NCBI RefSeq assembly: GCF_027942865.1
Contig: NC_134507.1
Location: forward strand, 922,571-986,570
Direction: 5' to 3'
DNA from: Odontesthes bonariensis
Taxonomy: Eukaryota > Chordata > Actinopteri > Atheriniformes > Atherinopsidae
DNA length: 64,000 bases
Part shown: one piece after another, positions 33,939-45,200 of the stretch
How positions within the stretch are numbered: the first letter of the stretch is position 1
How the letters are laid out: each line of letters opens with the position of its first letter
Notes under the pieces: generated by a model
Database searches by the model: none
The model's input: the letters and a program-made list of their open reading frames with translations, nothing else
What the model was told of the DNA's origin: nothing
Translations under genes and position numbers: made by a program

Positions 33939-36900
33939 CTGAGGGGGCAAACACGCCAAGCACACGTTAGTGATGAGGTCAGAGCCGCACGCCAAACAAA
34001 CACACCAACCAAACACACACACCAACACCAACCAAACAAACACACACACCAAACGCACACACACACCAACCAAACACACACACCAAACGCACACACACAC
34101 CAACCAAACAAACCCACACACCAACCAAACAAACACACACACCAACCAAACAAACACACACACCAAACAACCAAACACGCACACACCAACACACCAACCA
34201 CACCAACCAAACAAACAAACACACACACCAACCAACCAACCACACGCACACACCAACCAACCAACCAACCACACACACACACACACACACCAACCAAACC
34301 AACCAAACACACACACACACACACCAAACAAACAAACAAACAAACACACACACCAACCAAACCCACACCAACCAAACAAACCAACCAAACACACACACCA
34401 ACCAACCAACCAAACACACACACCAACCAAACACACACACCAACCAACCAACCAAACACACACACCAACCAAACACACACACCAACCAAACACACACACC
34501 AACCAAACACACACACCAACCAAACACACACACCCACCAAACACACACACCCACCAAACGTTAGTGACGAGGTCAGAGCCGCACGCCAAACCTTTTGTCT
34601 ACCTGTTGGTTCACCTTTAATCCACCAATCAGCTGTCGGCCCGTTAAACTTAAACACATTTATCTGGATGTTGTGATGATACAGTGATGGAACTGACCGA
34701 GTTCTGGAGCTTTGCTGAGGACGAAGGCGTAGGCCCAGAACTTGCTGACGGGGCCGTTGTAGAAGCTTTGGTCGCAGATGGAGCGCCTGAAGCCGCTGGA
34801 GCTCAGGACGTGGGACATGTAGGACCCGGTCCGGAGCGCACCCACGATGCTGAGGACAGAAAGCAGAGCGGTGAGGCCCGAGGCTAAAGAACCTCACAGA
34901 ACCAGCCAGAACCGGCCAGACTTTACAAGGAAACAGGAAAATATTTCATTTAAATCAGAAGTTTCTATCCACAACTTTACCCATGGAGAAGATAACTTAC
35001 ATTATAAAAGGGAAAATATCACCATTTCAAAACATTTGGGGTCCTTTTATAGAATATATGGAGATTTAAGTAATGTGGGTGACGAAGACGCGTAGTTGTT
35101 GGCTGTCCTTTCTGTGATCTATTTTTTTTTTTTAAATTTTATTCTGTACGGATTGTACATCTGAATCTATTTTTTAACCATATAGGTACATAGTGAAATA
35201 ATATGGGCTTATTCCTGACAAGATAGAGAAACGTTAATGTTCTGGTTGTTGTTGTTTCTTTTTCTACTTGTACCAAGTGTTGCTCTTTATTATCTCAAAT
35301 ATCTGACTTGCAAGGAAGGACAATTTGAATGTTGGATAATAACTTTGCCCCTGATGTCTCCTTGGATATGAGAGCACTCTTATTTCTGAATATATGTGTG
35401 TTTTGGAAAAATGTTGAAAACTCAATAAAGATAATGTTGGGAGAGAAAAAAAAAAAAAAAAAATCTGAAGTTTCCACCGACAGAAATCTGCAGCTTCCTG
35501 TTTCAGTCGAGCAGAACCGCACACACCTGGGCGTGAGGCGTCTCCGTGGTAACCACACACACCTGGGCGTGAGGCGTCTCCGTGGTAACCGCACACACCT
35601 GGGCGTGAGGCGTCTCCGTGGTAACCGCACACACCTGGGCGTGAGGCGTCTCCGTGGTAACCACACACACCTGGGCGTGAGGCGTCTCCGTGGTAACCGC
35701 ACACACCTGGGCGTGAGGCGTCTCCGTGGTAACCGCACACACCTGGGCGTGAGGCGGCGTGTTTTCAGCTCAGCCGTCACGCCGACGTGTCGAGTCAGGA
35801 ATCTGAGGTTGCGGCTGGTTACCATGGAGACGGTTCAATTTCATTTTTTTATTTATATAGCGCCGAATAAAACTGCGACCATGTTTAAATCCAGTTCTGT
35901 TTAGCTGTGCATGTGACACCTGAAAGTGTTTTATCTGCACTCTTCACTTTTTAATTAATTAATGATATTTTCAGTGGGTTTTTTATTTTTTAATGATTTT
36001 ATTGCCTTCTTGGGATTTTATGCAGCTGTAAAGCACTTTGAATTACCGTGTGTACGAATTGTGCTCTATAAATAAAATTGCCTTGCAACAAATGTCATCT
36101 CAAGGCACTTAGATAATAAAGTCCAATTCAAGCCAATTGGAATTCAATTCATTGTAATCATAATTATTCATAAAATAATCCAATTCGTTCATATAGAGCC
36201 AATTCAAAAACACTTTCCTAGCTAAGAAAACCAACAGATTGCATTGAAACTTTTTTTTTGTCGGTCCAAATCTCCCGTATGTGTTTTGGAAACATGTTGA
36301 AAACTCAATAAAGATAATGTTGGGGAAAAAATTAAAAATGATCCAAACCATCAGGATAAGAACTTTAAGCCATTTAGTCTCATTTTTATGGTTCCAACAG
36401 AAGAAAAGATGAAATCTGGTTTCAGCTCATTAACCTGAGAGGTAGGAGACGTTTCCTGTGATCCTGCAGGTCCGACAGGTGGAAACAAAGAGCAGATTAA
36501 TGGAGGGTGTGAGCAGCTCAGAGGAAACAAAGCTGACGTTCACTTTGTTTTCACAGCTCAGAAACCAGATGAAGCCCGGCTGCTTCTTCTGGTCAGAAAC
36601 AGGTTCCATTCTGAGGGAAAGTAGAGCCTCGAACGGCTGCAGGGCGGCTTACTGAGACCAAAGAACTGATCCGGAGAAACATTAATGAACCAAACCAAAG
36701 GAGGTCCAAACTGTGTCTGAGTCCCAGCTGGAGTCTGACTACAGAGAAGCTCTTTAAACCAGCCTCCATCTCTTAACGGGCCTGTAGTCGCCATAAAAAA
36801 CTAATTAAACCAAATCAAAAGGCCACTGATGCACCATGGGAGATGTGGTTTAACGCAGGCAAAAAGAAGATGAATGTCCAAAAATGAATTCTTGTGTTTT

Positions 36901-39900
36901 TCTGATTATTTATTTCAAAACAATAAAAACAAACAAAAGAACAAATAAAACCTGCACTGAAAAAAACAAACTCATAAGATTTACTTAAAAAACCCTTTGT
37001 AAGTATTTGCACTCCAATGATTTAAGTAAGATTTAATGCTGCAATATCAAGTAAATTTTACTTACCATAAAACAGTTTTGAAGATATTAAGTAACATTTA
37101 CTTAAGTACATCCAAGTTTTAAATGATATTTATTTAAACAAATTAAGTAAAGTTTTCATAGGCAGGAACATTTTACTCATATACTCAACATAATTTGAAG
37201 TAAATGAGTTTCAAACTTAATCACATTTTAACTACTAATTTTATCTATTGTTCTTATTTCTTTCAAATTTAAATCATGCTTTTTATTTCTACTGTTTTAA
37301 TGTATCCGTAAAGCACTTTGAATCGCCCTGTAGTTGAATCGTGCCGTACAGATAAACCAGCCTAAATGTTATATATCTGTAGTATTTGCTGTTATGAAGT
37401 AACTTAGTAGATTTTAACGATACACTTTCAGAGTAAAGTTTATGTAGTATTTCTAGGTTTATGTACATACAACTATTAAACATTTAAATTGTATGAGGAA
37501 ACCTAAGTAAAACTTACTCTTCCCCCATAATTCATGTGTTACGTTAAATAAAATGTTTAATTTTACTTAAGCTCAAATTCTTCCTGATCTTTAAAATACA
37601 TGGTAGAGATTAGGACAGTTACTCTAATAGAGTTTACTTCACCAAAAAGTCACTTTTTTCAGTGTGCTGCTCTCTCCTTTTCCCTGGTAATAAACCATCG
37701 GCCCACCCAGGTGCATGCTGGGACTCCAGGTGCCCAGTGTGACCCAATTCGCAAAATATTCTAAACAAATAACTAACAAAGAATATTAGCAAAAAAATAA
37801 ATAAATTTAAATAAAGCACCGAAATTAATCAAATAAAGTTACTCATAATTAGCTAATTAAAATTACAACTAGAACCAAAAACTAACTCTACAAATAGCTC
37901 CTACAGGGCCGACTGATGTCAGCCGATTACCAGATGCTGATCTGTGGCTCTGACTGGGGGAACTGGGAAGGGTGGGGGGGGGGATTCGGCTGCGTGTAAA
38001 AGGCGAGTTACCTGAAGACGGCGAGGCTGAGCGACCACAGGATGAGCGGCAGCCGCAGGTTCATCTTGGGGCGCTGCTTCATGTAGTGCTGACCTCCGAA
38101 CACCAGGGCGGCGTACAGCGCGCTGAACACAAAGGACTTCCTCCTGTAGGAGAGAGAGAACGGCTCAGAGTTTCACACCCGACTTTCACACCCGAGTTTC
38201 ACACCCGAGTTTCAGTCATGGACTGTGTTCCAAACCACATACTTCTTCTACTAAAGCCTGGTTCATAGTCTGTAACGCAAGACACAACGCAAGCCCTTGC
38301 GTGCTTGTGTGTGTCACCTCAATTTTCTAATCTTCACGCAAGACGTAAGACGCGAGTAGAGCTATAGAGTAGCCACTCTGGACGCGAGCACAGGGCACTA
38401 TCTACATCACATCCGGCGGCGTGTTCATCTTCCGGTTTCATCCCCTAATAAAAGACCGCTGTTTTCAAACATAGACATGTTATAGACATATTATGTCTAT
38501 GTTTTCAAACGCCAAGGTAGAAAGCGAAGAAGAAGAAGGAGCATGAATCCACTCGAAGAGAGACTTGCCGAAGAGGTCCTGGCGGTGAATTTGCTTTCAT
38601 CGTAGTAGGCTTGTCATTGAAAAAACCCGCTACTCCACCTACTGTCCTGGCGGTGAATCGCCACGCAGCACACGCAACCGCCGGCAAAGCTAAATGAAGC
38701 ATAAACGTCTCGAGCCATTAACACAAGCGCAAGGCTAGTTAAAAGAAGTATCACTCAGCCTTAACTTTCTGAGTTAGTATGCGAGAAGTTCCCGGATGCA
38801 TACTAGATTCTCTGAAATGTTGGGTATGCATCATGAGGTTACTACTCATACTCAAACTACCCAAGATGCAACGTAACGTCGCCGATCGTCATTTCCTGTC
38901 AAAACGGCAGTTTCAAGCTAGCTACAACGAGGGTCGGTTCACTTCCTGTTTTCAAAACAAAAGCACCAATTGTATGGTAATGGCTTTCCCTGTGATAAAA
39001 GGCAACGAGTATTTTATTTTGTGAAAATAACAGGAAGTGCGTTAGCTCACTGTGGCTAGCTTTAGTAGCGCCGAATTCGTGGGAACAAAATGGTAAACAG
39101 CCGGTATTTTGTCAGGTTTTCAACACGTTGGGGATCTAAACGACTACTTTCTCACCTGAAAATGTTTCAAATGTTGCTAAAGTTTACAGAGTTTAGAGCT
39201 TAAGGGAAATCAGCTTCAGGCCGGCTGATTTCGGCTCGGGCAGGAGCGAAATGCATTGTGGGTAAACGCTCTGCATACTGTCTGATCGATGAGTATGCAG
39301 TATGTAGTATGTAGTATCGAACACAGCCATGGAGGGTCCAGGTAATGGACTGTAACCAGGCCCTGCTTAAAGGGACAGTTCGCCTCTTCTGACATGAAGC
39401 TGTGTAACATCCCATATCAGCAACATCATTTCTGAACATCTTCTTACCCCCTGCTGCGTCCTGTGAGCAGAGTTCCAGCCTCGTTTTGGTGTTGATGAAG
39501 GTAGTCCGGCTAGTTGGCTGGGGTTTAAAAAATAAAGCGTTTTGCTTCTCAGAACAATATGCGTTCAACAGAGTAATACATTTGCATCACAAAATGGTTC
39601 TCCAGGAAAAAGTCAGAGCTCACAATCTCTTGGCCCTATTTTCTCTCCCTTCGTATCACTGCCTGCTGTGCAGAGCGAGCAGCAAACTGCGTAACAGGCG
39701 CGGCTGCAGGCAGTGATACGAAGGGAGAGAAAATAGGGCCAAGAGATTGTGAGGTCTGCCTTTTTCCTGGAGAACCATTTTGTGATGCAAATGTATTACT
39801 CTGTTGAACGCATATTGTTCTGAGAAGCAAAAGGCTTTATTTTTTAAACCCCAGCCAACTAGCCGCTTCATGTCAAAAGAGGCGAACTATCCCTTTAACC

Positions 39901-41140
39901 CTCCTGTTGTCTTGCGGGTCAAAAGTGAGCCACCACCATGTTTAGCTGTAGAAAAAAATACCTTAAACTATCTTTTTCCAACTTGAAATGTTCTGACTTT
40001 TCCTAAAGGGACCCCATCATTAGAAAAAGTCAGACTTTATTGTTGTTTATGTTTCCATGTAGGCTGTACACCACTAGGGTACAAAGATTGTCTTATGGGT
40101 CATTTTTGACCCGTGAATTATAAAAACATTTAAACAGCAGAAAAAAGTTCACTGTTTTTTTTTCCCTTTCAATATAATTAATTCAGAAGTTATTACTTCA
40201 CATTTATATAATAGCAATAATAAACCTTTATTATGTAAAAGAAAACTGAGAAAACAAGAAAACTGTTGGTCCAACTGACAAAAACAAAAAAAAGTGTAAT
40301 CCTGAAAACTGCTGATTGTCTTTTTGTATTGAGTAACAAAAAATACATGATAAAAATGTATTGAATTGAGTTGAATAGATAAATAACAGGTGGCTTCATC
40401 ATAAAAAATAGATTTTGGATTTAAAATGAAATTAAGTTGCTTTATTTTGGGGCTTTGGTAGGGCGGGAGTAAACACAATGTTAAGACCGCACAAAGGGTT
40501 AAATTCTGTTGATCAGCTGACTCACACCTTCACAGCATACCTGAGTGATGACCCCACGTGTGGCCTCACAGGTTCCTGATCCATCATTTTAACATTTAAC
40601 ACACCCACCAGAGGAGGGGGGGACCGGACCGACCGGATCCCAGGTGAGCTGTGACGTCACTGCGCCACACCTGAGCACGGCGGAATGTTCTGCTGGTTTC
40701 TGATTTTTTTATTTTTCAAACAAAACTAATGAAACAGATTCTCAGGGGGTCCGTTTATAAAACTTTACATTCTAACTTCCCCCGCTGGTTCCAACTGATC
40801 CATCAGTAAAACTGATCAGTCTGATCACTTCTGTGATTGATCAGCATCAGCTGCGCTGTTCGGCTCCAACTAAACACACTTCTGATGACACGGATCGATA
40901 AGCTATCAGAGCAGATGATCGCTGATCAGTTTATGTATGGAAACAGGTAAACTGCGGGATAAATTAGATAAACTGCGGGATTAGTTTCTCCTAAAGGAGT
41001 CTCATTCAGGCTGGAACCTGCTCACACAATTAAAGACCTGCTCACCAGTTCTCCTGCATCCACTGGATCGCTCCGCGCTCATCGAACCGCCGCTCGAAGC
41101 TGTACTGGGACAGCTGCAGGTACAGGTCCGTGTCGTTCAT
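33514..41140 (-). CDS. elovl6l: ELOVL6-family very-long-chain fatty acid elongase, complete (four coding exons, 267 aa)
   Basis: This ER membrane enzyme catalyses the condensing step (fatty acyl-CoA plus malonyl-CoA) that extends C12-C16 saturated and monounsaturated chains. Joining 41046-41140, 38012-38143, 34698-34849 and 33514-33938 gives 804 nt, or 267 residues, against 265 in human ELOVL6. All junctions keep frame (TG|G, AG|C, G|GC). Hallmarks are AIQWMQENW near the start, [18 protein letters not shown], KxxExxDT at residues 122-129, the catalytic HWYHH box at 143-147, and [19 protein letters not shown]. Several hydrophobic spans fit the seven-helix fold. The segment [20 protein letters not shown] looks closer to the fish elovl6-like paralogue than to elovl6 itself, as I recall them; the paralogue call is less certain than the family. 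Confidence 0.93.
33966..34591. repeat. CACCAACCAAACA-type repeat in elovl6l intron 3, flanked by a 32-bp direct repeat
   Basis: About 560 bp of irregular (CA)n, CCAA and ACCAAACA units. A matching 32-bp sequence beginning GTTAGTGA (GAGGTCAGAGCCGCACGCCA within it) lies at both ends, 33966-33997 and 34560-34591, differing at one base. Confidence 0.92.
34698..34849 (-). CDS. elovl6l: elovl6l exon 3
   Basis: The acceptor AG is at 34851-34850 and the donor GT at 34697-34696. It encodes [15 protein letters not shown] through SKAPEL, 50 full codons. Confidence 0.95.
34964..35461 (+). mobile_element. L1/Tx1-like LINE (family B) 3' end, uninterrupted copy
   Basis: This is the last stretch of ORF2 homology plus the 3' UTR, ending in AATAAAGATAATGTTGGGAG and an A-tail (35446-35461). 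It is the undisturbed reference for the hAT insertion site: ATTTAAGTAATGTGGG is continuous at 35063-35080. It lies in elovl6l intron 2, antisense to the gene. Confidence 0.88.
35517..35757. repeat. 36-bp minisatellite, about 7 copies
   Basis: The unit begins CGCACACACCTGGGCGTGAG and continues GCGTCTCCGTGGTAAC. The only regular variant is CGCACA/CACACA. As 36 is a multiple of three, several frames are open by chance. Confidence 0.96.
35840..36100 (+). mobile_element. LINE 3' tail remnant (CR1/L2-like)
   Basis: The tail motif GTAAAGCACTTTGAATTACC followed by GTGCTCTATAAATAAAATTG is typical of fish L2/CR1-type LINE 3' ends. No coding part is present, and the left boundary is unclear. Confidence 0.55.
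36270..36345 (+). mobile_element. L1 (family B) 3' tail fragment
   Basis: GTGTTTTGGAAACATGTTGA followed by AAACTCAATAAAGATAATG matches the end of the copies at 32620-32695 and 35397-35461. Confidence 0.8.
36346..36954. other. elovl6l intron 2, unique sequence
   Basis: No exon or named repeat is seen. The short open frames here show no family resemblance. Confidence 0.5.
36955..37664. mobile_element. MITE with CACTGAAAAAA inverted ends
   Basis: It starts CACTGAAAAAA (36955) and ends TTTTTTCAGTG (37664), about 710 bp. The interior is AT-rich with repeated AAGTAA/TTACTT motifs and an included LINE-tail fragment (GTAAAGCACTTTGAATCGCC near 37304). No transposase is present. The target duplication is not clear. 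A single such end also occurs at about 45634-45647. Confidence 0.65.
37665..38011. other. elovl6l intron 2, right end
   Basis: Unique sequence with a G-run (37974-37983) about 30 bp from the exon 2 donor. Confidence 0.5.
38012..38143 (-). CDS. elovl6l: elovl6l exon 2
   Basis: The acceptor CTACAG ends at 38144 and the donor GTAACT starts at 38011. It encodes [20 protein letters not shown] through LWSLSLAVF. Confidence 0.95.
38219..39330 (+). mobile_element. MITE (banf1-intron family), full copy split by a second insertion
   Basis: The left end GGACTGTGTTCCAAACCACA begins at 38220 and the right end is GAACACAGCC near 39329. ATGG-type sequence flanks both ends. The body from 38775 onward matches the banf1 intron copies in detail. 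Between about 38252 and 38765 a different segment is inserted. Confidence 0.78.
38252..38765. mobile_element. Unclassified insertion inside the MITE
   Basis: About 510 bp starting AAAGCCTGGTTCATAGTCTG, absent from the banf1 intron copies. It includes a hairpin near 38468-38505 (AAACATAGACATG and its complement) and two TCCTGGCGGTGAAT repeats (38578 and 38645). It may be a non-autonomous Harbinger-type element, but its right end is not certain. Confidence 0.5.
39371..39894. mobile_element. TTAA-flanked foldback element
   Basis: It is bounded by TTAA at 39367-39370 and 39895-39898. The inverted ends read AGGGACAGTTCGCCTCTT and AGGGATAGTTCGCCTCTT. Inside, 39500-39660 and 39703-39865 are near-perfect inverted copies around a short centre with CAGCAGG/GCAGGC motifs; both strands even translate to the same peptide ([20 protein letters not shown]). 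No transposase is present. TTAA target sites are used by piggyBac and Kolobok elements, and I cannot decide between them. Confidence 0.85.
39899..40498. mobile_element. piggyBac-like non-autonomous element
   Basis: It starts CCCTCCTGTTGTCTT and ends, in reverse complement, CCCTTTGTGCGGTCTT. TTAA lies at both sides (39895-39898 and 40499-40502). The left TTAA is shared with the preceding element. The interior is AT-rich without coding potential. The CCCT-type end next to TTAA fits piggyBac. Confidence 0.72.
40503..41045. other. elovl6l intron 1, unique sequence
   Basis: It includes a perfect CRE-like TGACGTCA near 40651, within a GC-rich patch, and two near-identical GATAAACTGCGGGAT motifs at about 40950-40980. 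No exon is seen. Confidence 0.5.
41046..41140 (-). CDS. elovl6l: elovl6l exon 1 (first coding exon)
   Basis: The ATG is at 41140-41138 ([16 protein letters not shown]). It ends ...QEN plus TG before the donor GTGAGC at 41045. The start is chosen because its length and the AIQWMQEN motif match the family. An upstream in-frame ATG at 41224 would add 28 residues encoded by a GGGTCC repeat and is unlikely. Confidence 0.92.
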
Positions 41141-41549
41141 CTGCGTCTTCAGCCGGGGTCCGACAGGGTCCAACAGGGTCCAACCAGAGGAAAACAGGGT
41201 CCAACAGGGTCTGACAGGGTCCAACCAGAGGGAAATGGGCTCAAACCAGATAAAAAAAAATGGGCTCTATCCAGAGGAAAACAGTCCGCCCGCCGCGTCT
41301 CCACCTGCCGTGTGTCCGCTCACCTGTTCCCGTCCTAATTAAAGGCTGTTAAGAAAGGGGGCGGGGCCTCCGGAGGACACCTGTCCCACTCATCACAGCA
41401 GGTAGGTGAGTTTCCATGGTAACTGAAGGGCAGAAAGCAAATGTTGTGAGCAGTGAAACAGCTCACCTGTCAGTTAGTCACAATAAGTTCTAATAACTCT
41501 GAGTTTCTATATAAAATGACCAATAAACAAGAAGGATGGAAGTTTATGG
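41141..41549 (-). promoter_or_regulatory. elovl6l 5' UTR and upstream region
   Basis: It contains a short repeat of CAACAGGGTC / CAACCAGAGG units (about 41158-41285) directly upstream of the ATG, then GC-rich sequence near 41355. No clear TATA box or sterol element can be called. The promoter role is inferred from position. Confidence 0.4.
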
Positions 41550-41940
41550 AAGTTTTTCTGTGAGTTTGAATACGAATTTCTAATATTTAATTTTTACAGC
41601 ATCAAAATCAGACTTTGAATTTGAAAAACCAACAGAGTAAAAAAAAAAAACAATTTCTAAAAACAAAATTCAGTGGAAAAAAATTCAACTTAAAAAAAAT
41701 TAAATGGAAAAAAAATTCAACTTCAAAAAATTAAATGGAAAAAAAAATAAAATTCAAAAAATTCAACTTAATTTCCATTGAATTTTTAGATGTTGAATTT
41801 TTTTCCACTGATTTTTGTTTTTCGATTTTTTTTTTTTTACTCTGTTGGTTTTTCAAATTCAAAGTCTGATTTTGATGCTGTAAAAATTCAATATTAGAAA
41901 TTTGTATTCAAACTGATGGCACAGAAAAACTTCCATACAG
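41550..41940. mobile_element. Foldback element, about 390 bp
   Basis: The left arm begins GAAGTTTTTCTGTGAGTTTG and the right arm ends in its complement. Arms of roughly 165 bp (41550-41715 and 41775-41940) pair with few gaps through ATCAAAATCAGACTTTGAAT and CAACAGAGTAAAAAAAAA. The AT-rich centre has repeats of AATTCAACTT. No coding sequence. The class is unknown. Confidence 0.75.
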
Positions 41941-42284
41941 GTTTACTGTTAATCTGACAGGTTCAACTTTTAAATTGAACACTTTTCCACATTTATTTTC
42001 TGCTTTTATTAAACTTTTACATCAGGAAGTTACACAGTTCTGCAGGTGAAGCTGCTCCGAGCAGCAGCTCTTATAAACTCCTGGTTTGATCTGTTTACAG
42101 GTGAATGTGCCGAGCAGGTAAACCAGTTCAGCTGTAAACATCACAGCAGGGAGGCAGAGATGTGGTGAAAGGAGACAAACAGGCCGAGCAGCCTGAGGTG
42201 AACAGAACAGGATCAGGTGGAACAGGTGAGGAAAGTGTCTGAGCTGCACCTTCCTCTGCTGAGGAACAACAAAGCTCTGAGTCA
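41941..42284. other. Unique flank of the 55-bp array
   Basis: No gene or transposon is recognised. Confidence 0.5.
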
Positions 42285-45200
42285 GCTGGTTCCACAGAGA
42301 GGGGCCTGATAACTGAAGGCTCTGCCTCCCAAACTGGCAGCTGGTTCCACAGAGAGGGGCCTGATAACTGAAGGCTCTGCCTCCCAAACTGGCAGCTGGT
42401 TCCACAGAGAGGGGCCTGATAACTGAAGGCTCTGCCTCCCAAACTGGCAGCTGGTTCCTCAGAGAGGGGCCTGATAACTGAAGGCTCTGCCTCCCAAACT
42501 GGCAGCTGGTTCCATAGAGAGGGGCCTGATAACTGAAGGCTCTGCCTCCCAAACTGGCAGCTGGTTCCTCAGAGAGGGGCCTGATAACTGAAGGCTCTGC
42601 CTCCCAAACTGGCAGCTGGTTCCACAGAGAGGGGCCTGATAACTGAAGGCTCTGCCTCCAAAACTGGCAGCTGGTTCCTCAGAGAGGGGCCTGATAACTG
42701 AAGGCTCTGCCTCCCAAACTGGCAGCTGGTTCCACAGAGAGGGGCCTGATAACTGAAGGCTCTGCCTCCCAAACTGGCAGGTGGTTCCACAGAGAGGGGC
42801 CTGATAACTGAAGGCTCTGCCTCCCAAACTGGCAGCTGGTTCCTCAGAGAGGGGCCTGATAACTGAAGGCTCTGCCTCCCAAACTGGCAGCTGGTTCCAC
42901 AGAGAGGGGCCTGATAACTGAAGGCTCTGCCTCCCAAACTGGCAGCTGGTTCCACAGAGAGGGGCCTGATAACTGAAGGCTCTGCCTCCCAAACTGGCAG
43001 CTGGTTCCACAGAGAGGGGCCTGATAACTGAAGGCTCTGCCTCCCAAACTGGCAGCTGGTTCCACAGAGAGGGGCCTGATAACTGAAGGCTCTGCCTCCC
43101 AAACTGGCAGCTGGTTCCTCAGAGAGGGGCCTGATAACTGAAGGCTCTGCCTCCCAAACTGGCAGCTGGTTCCATAGAGAGGGGCCTGATAACTGAAGGC
43201 TCTGCCTCCCAAACTGGCAGCTGGTTCCTCAGAGAGGGGCCTGATAACTGAAGGCTCTGCCTCCCAAACTGGCAGCTGGTTCCACAGAGAGGGGCCTGAT
43301 AACTGAAGGCTCTGCCTCCCAAACTGGCAGCTGGTTCCACAGAGAGGGGCCTGATAACTGAAGGCTCTGCCTCCAAAACTGGCAGCTGGTTCCTCAGAGA
43401 GGGGCCTGATAACTGAAGGCTCTGCCTCCCAAACTGGCAGCTGGTTCCACAGAGAGGGGCCTGATAACTGAAGGCTCTGCCTCCCAAACTGGCAGGTGGT
43501 TCCACAGAGAGGGGCCTGATAACTGAAGGCTCTGCCTCCCAAACTGGCAGCTGGTTCCTCAGAGAGGGGCCTGATAACTGAAGGCTCTGCCTCCCAAACT
43601 GGCAGCTGGTTCCACAGAGAGGGGCCTGATAACTGAAGGCTCTGCCTCCCAAACTGGCAGCTGGTTCCACAGAGAGGGGCCTGATAACTGAAGGCTCTGC
43701 TTCCCAAACTGGCAGCTGGTTCCACAGAGAGGGGCCTGATAACTGAAGGCTCTGCCTCCCAAACTGGCAGCTGGTTCCATAGAGAGGGGCCTGATAACTG
43801 AAGGCTCTGCCTCCAAAACTGGCAGCTGGTTCCTCAGAGAGGGGCCTGATAACTGAAGGCTCTGCTTCCCAAACTGGCAGCTGGTTCCACAGAGAGGGGC
43901 CTGATAACTGAAGGCTCTGCCTCCCAAACTGGCAGCTGGTTCCACAGAGAGGGGCCTGATAACTGAAGGCTCTGCCTCCCAAACTGGTAGCTGGTTCCAC
44001 AGAGAGGGGCCTGATAACTGAAGGCTCTGCCTCCCAAACTGGCAGCTGGTTCCACAGAGAGGGGCCTGATAACTGAAGGCTCTGCCTCCCAAACTGGCAG
44101 CTGGTTCCACAGAGAGGGGCCTGATAACTGAAGGCTCTGCCTCCCAAACTGGCAGCTGGTTCCACAGAGAGGGGCCTGATAACTGAAGGCTCTGCCTCCC
44201 AAACTGGTAGCTGGTTCCACAGAGAGGGGCCTGATAACTGAAGGCTCTGCCTCCCAAACTGGCAGCTGGTTCCACAGAGAGGGGCCTGATAACTGAAGGC
44301 TCTGCCTCCCAAACTGGTAGCTGGTTCCACAGAGAGGGGCCTGATAACTGAAGGCTCTGCCTCCCAAACTGGCAGCTGGTTCCACAGAGAGGGGCCTGAT
44401 AACTGAAGGCTCTGCCTCTCAAACTGGCAGCTGGTTCCACAGAGAGGGGCCTGATAACTGAAGGCTCTGCCTCCCAAACTGGCAGCTGGTTCCACAGAGA
44501 GGGGCCTGATAACTGAAGACTCTGCCTCCCAAACTGGCAGCTGGTTCCATAGAGAGGGGCCTGATAACTGAAGGCTCTGCCTCTCAAACTGGCAGCTGGT
44601 TCCACAGAGAGGGGCCTGATAACTGAAGGCTCTGCCTCCCAAACTGGCAGCCGGTTCCACAGAGAGGGGCCTGATAACTGAAGGCTCTGCCTCTCAAACT
44701 GGCAGCTGGTTCCACAGAGAGGGGCCTGATAACTGAAGGCTCTGCCTCCCAAACTGGCAGCTGCTTCCACAGAGAGGGGCCTGATAACTGAAGGCTCTGC
44801 CTCCCAAACTGGCAGCTGCTTCCACAGAGAGGGGCCTGATAACTGAAGGCTCTGCCTCCCAAACTGGCAGCTGGTTCCACAGAGAGGGGCCTGATAACTG
44901 AAGGCTCTGCCTCCCAAACTGGCAGCTGGTTCCTCAGAGAGGGGCCTGATAACTGAAGGCTCTGCCTCCCAAACTGGCAGCTGGTTCCACAGAGAGGGGC
45001 CTGATAACTGAAGGCTCTGCCTCCCAAACTGGTAGCTGGTTCCACAGAGAGGGGCCTGATAACTGAAGGCTCTGCCTCCCAAACTGGCAGCTGGTTCCAC
45101 AGAGAGGGGCCTGATAACTGAAGGCTCTGCCTCCCAAACTGGTAGCTGGTTCCACAGAGAGGGGCCTGATAACTGAAGGCTCTGCCTCCCAAACTGGCAG

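Noticed and set aside
33487-33942. Plus-strand frame opposite elovl6l exon 4
   Set aside because: Antisense shadow of a high-GC coding exon; the elongase frame carries all family motifs.
33915-34620. Val/Cys/Trp-rich and His/Thr/Pro-rich frames in elovl6l intron 3
   Set aside because: These are translations of a CACCAACCAAACA simple repeat lying between two well-defined exons.
39486-39871. Frames with [20 protein letters not shown] on both strands
   Set aside because: The identical peptide on both strands is explained by the foldback arms of a transposon. No homology to a known protein was recognised.
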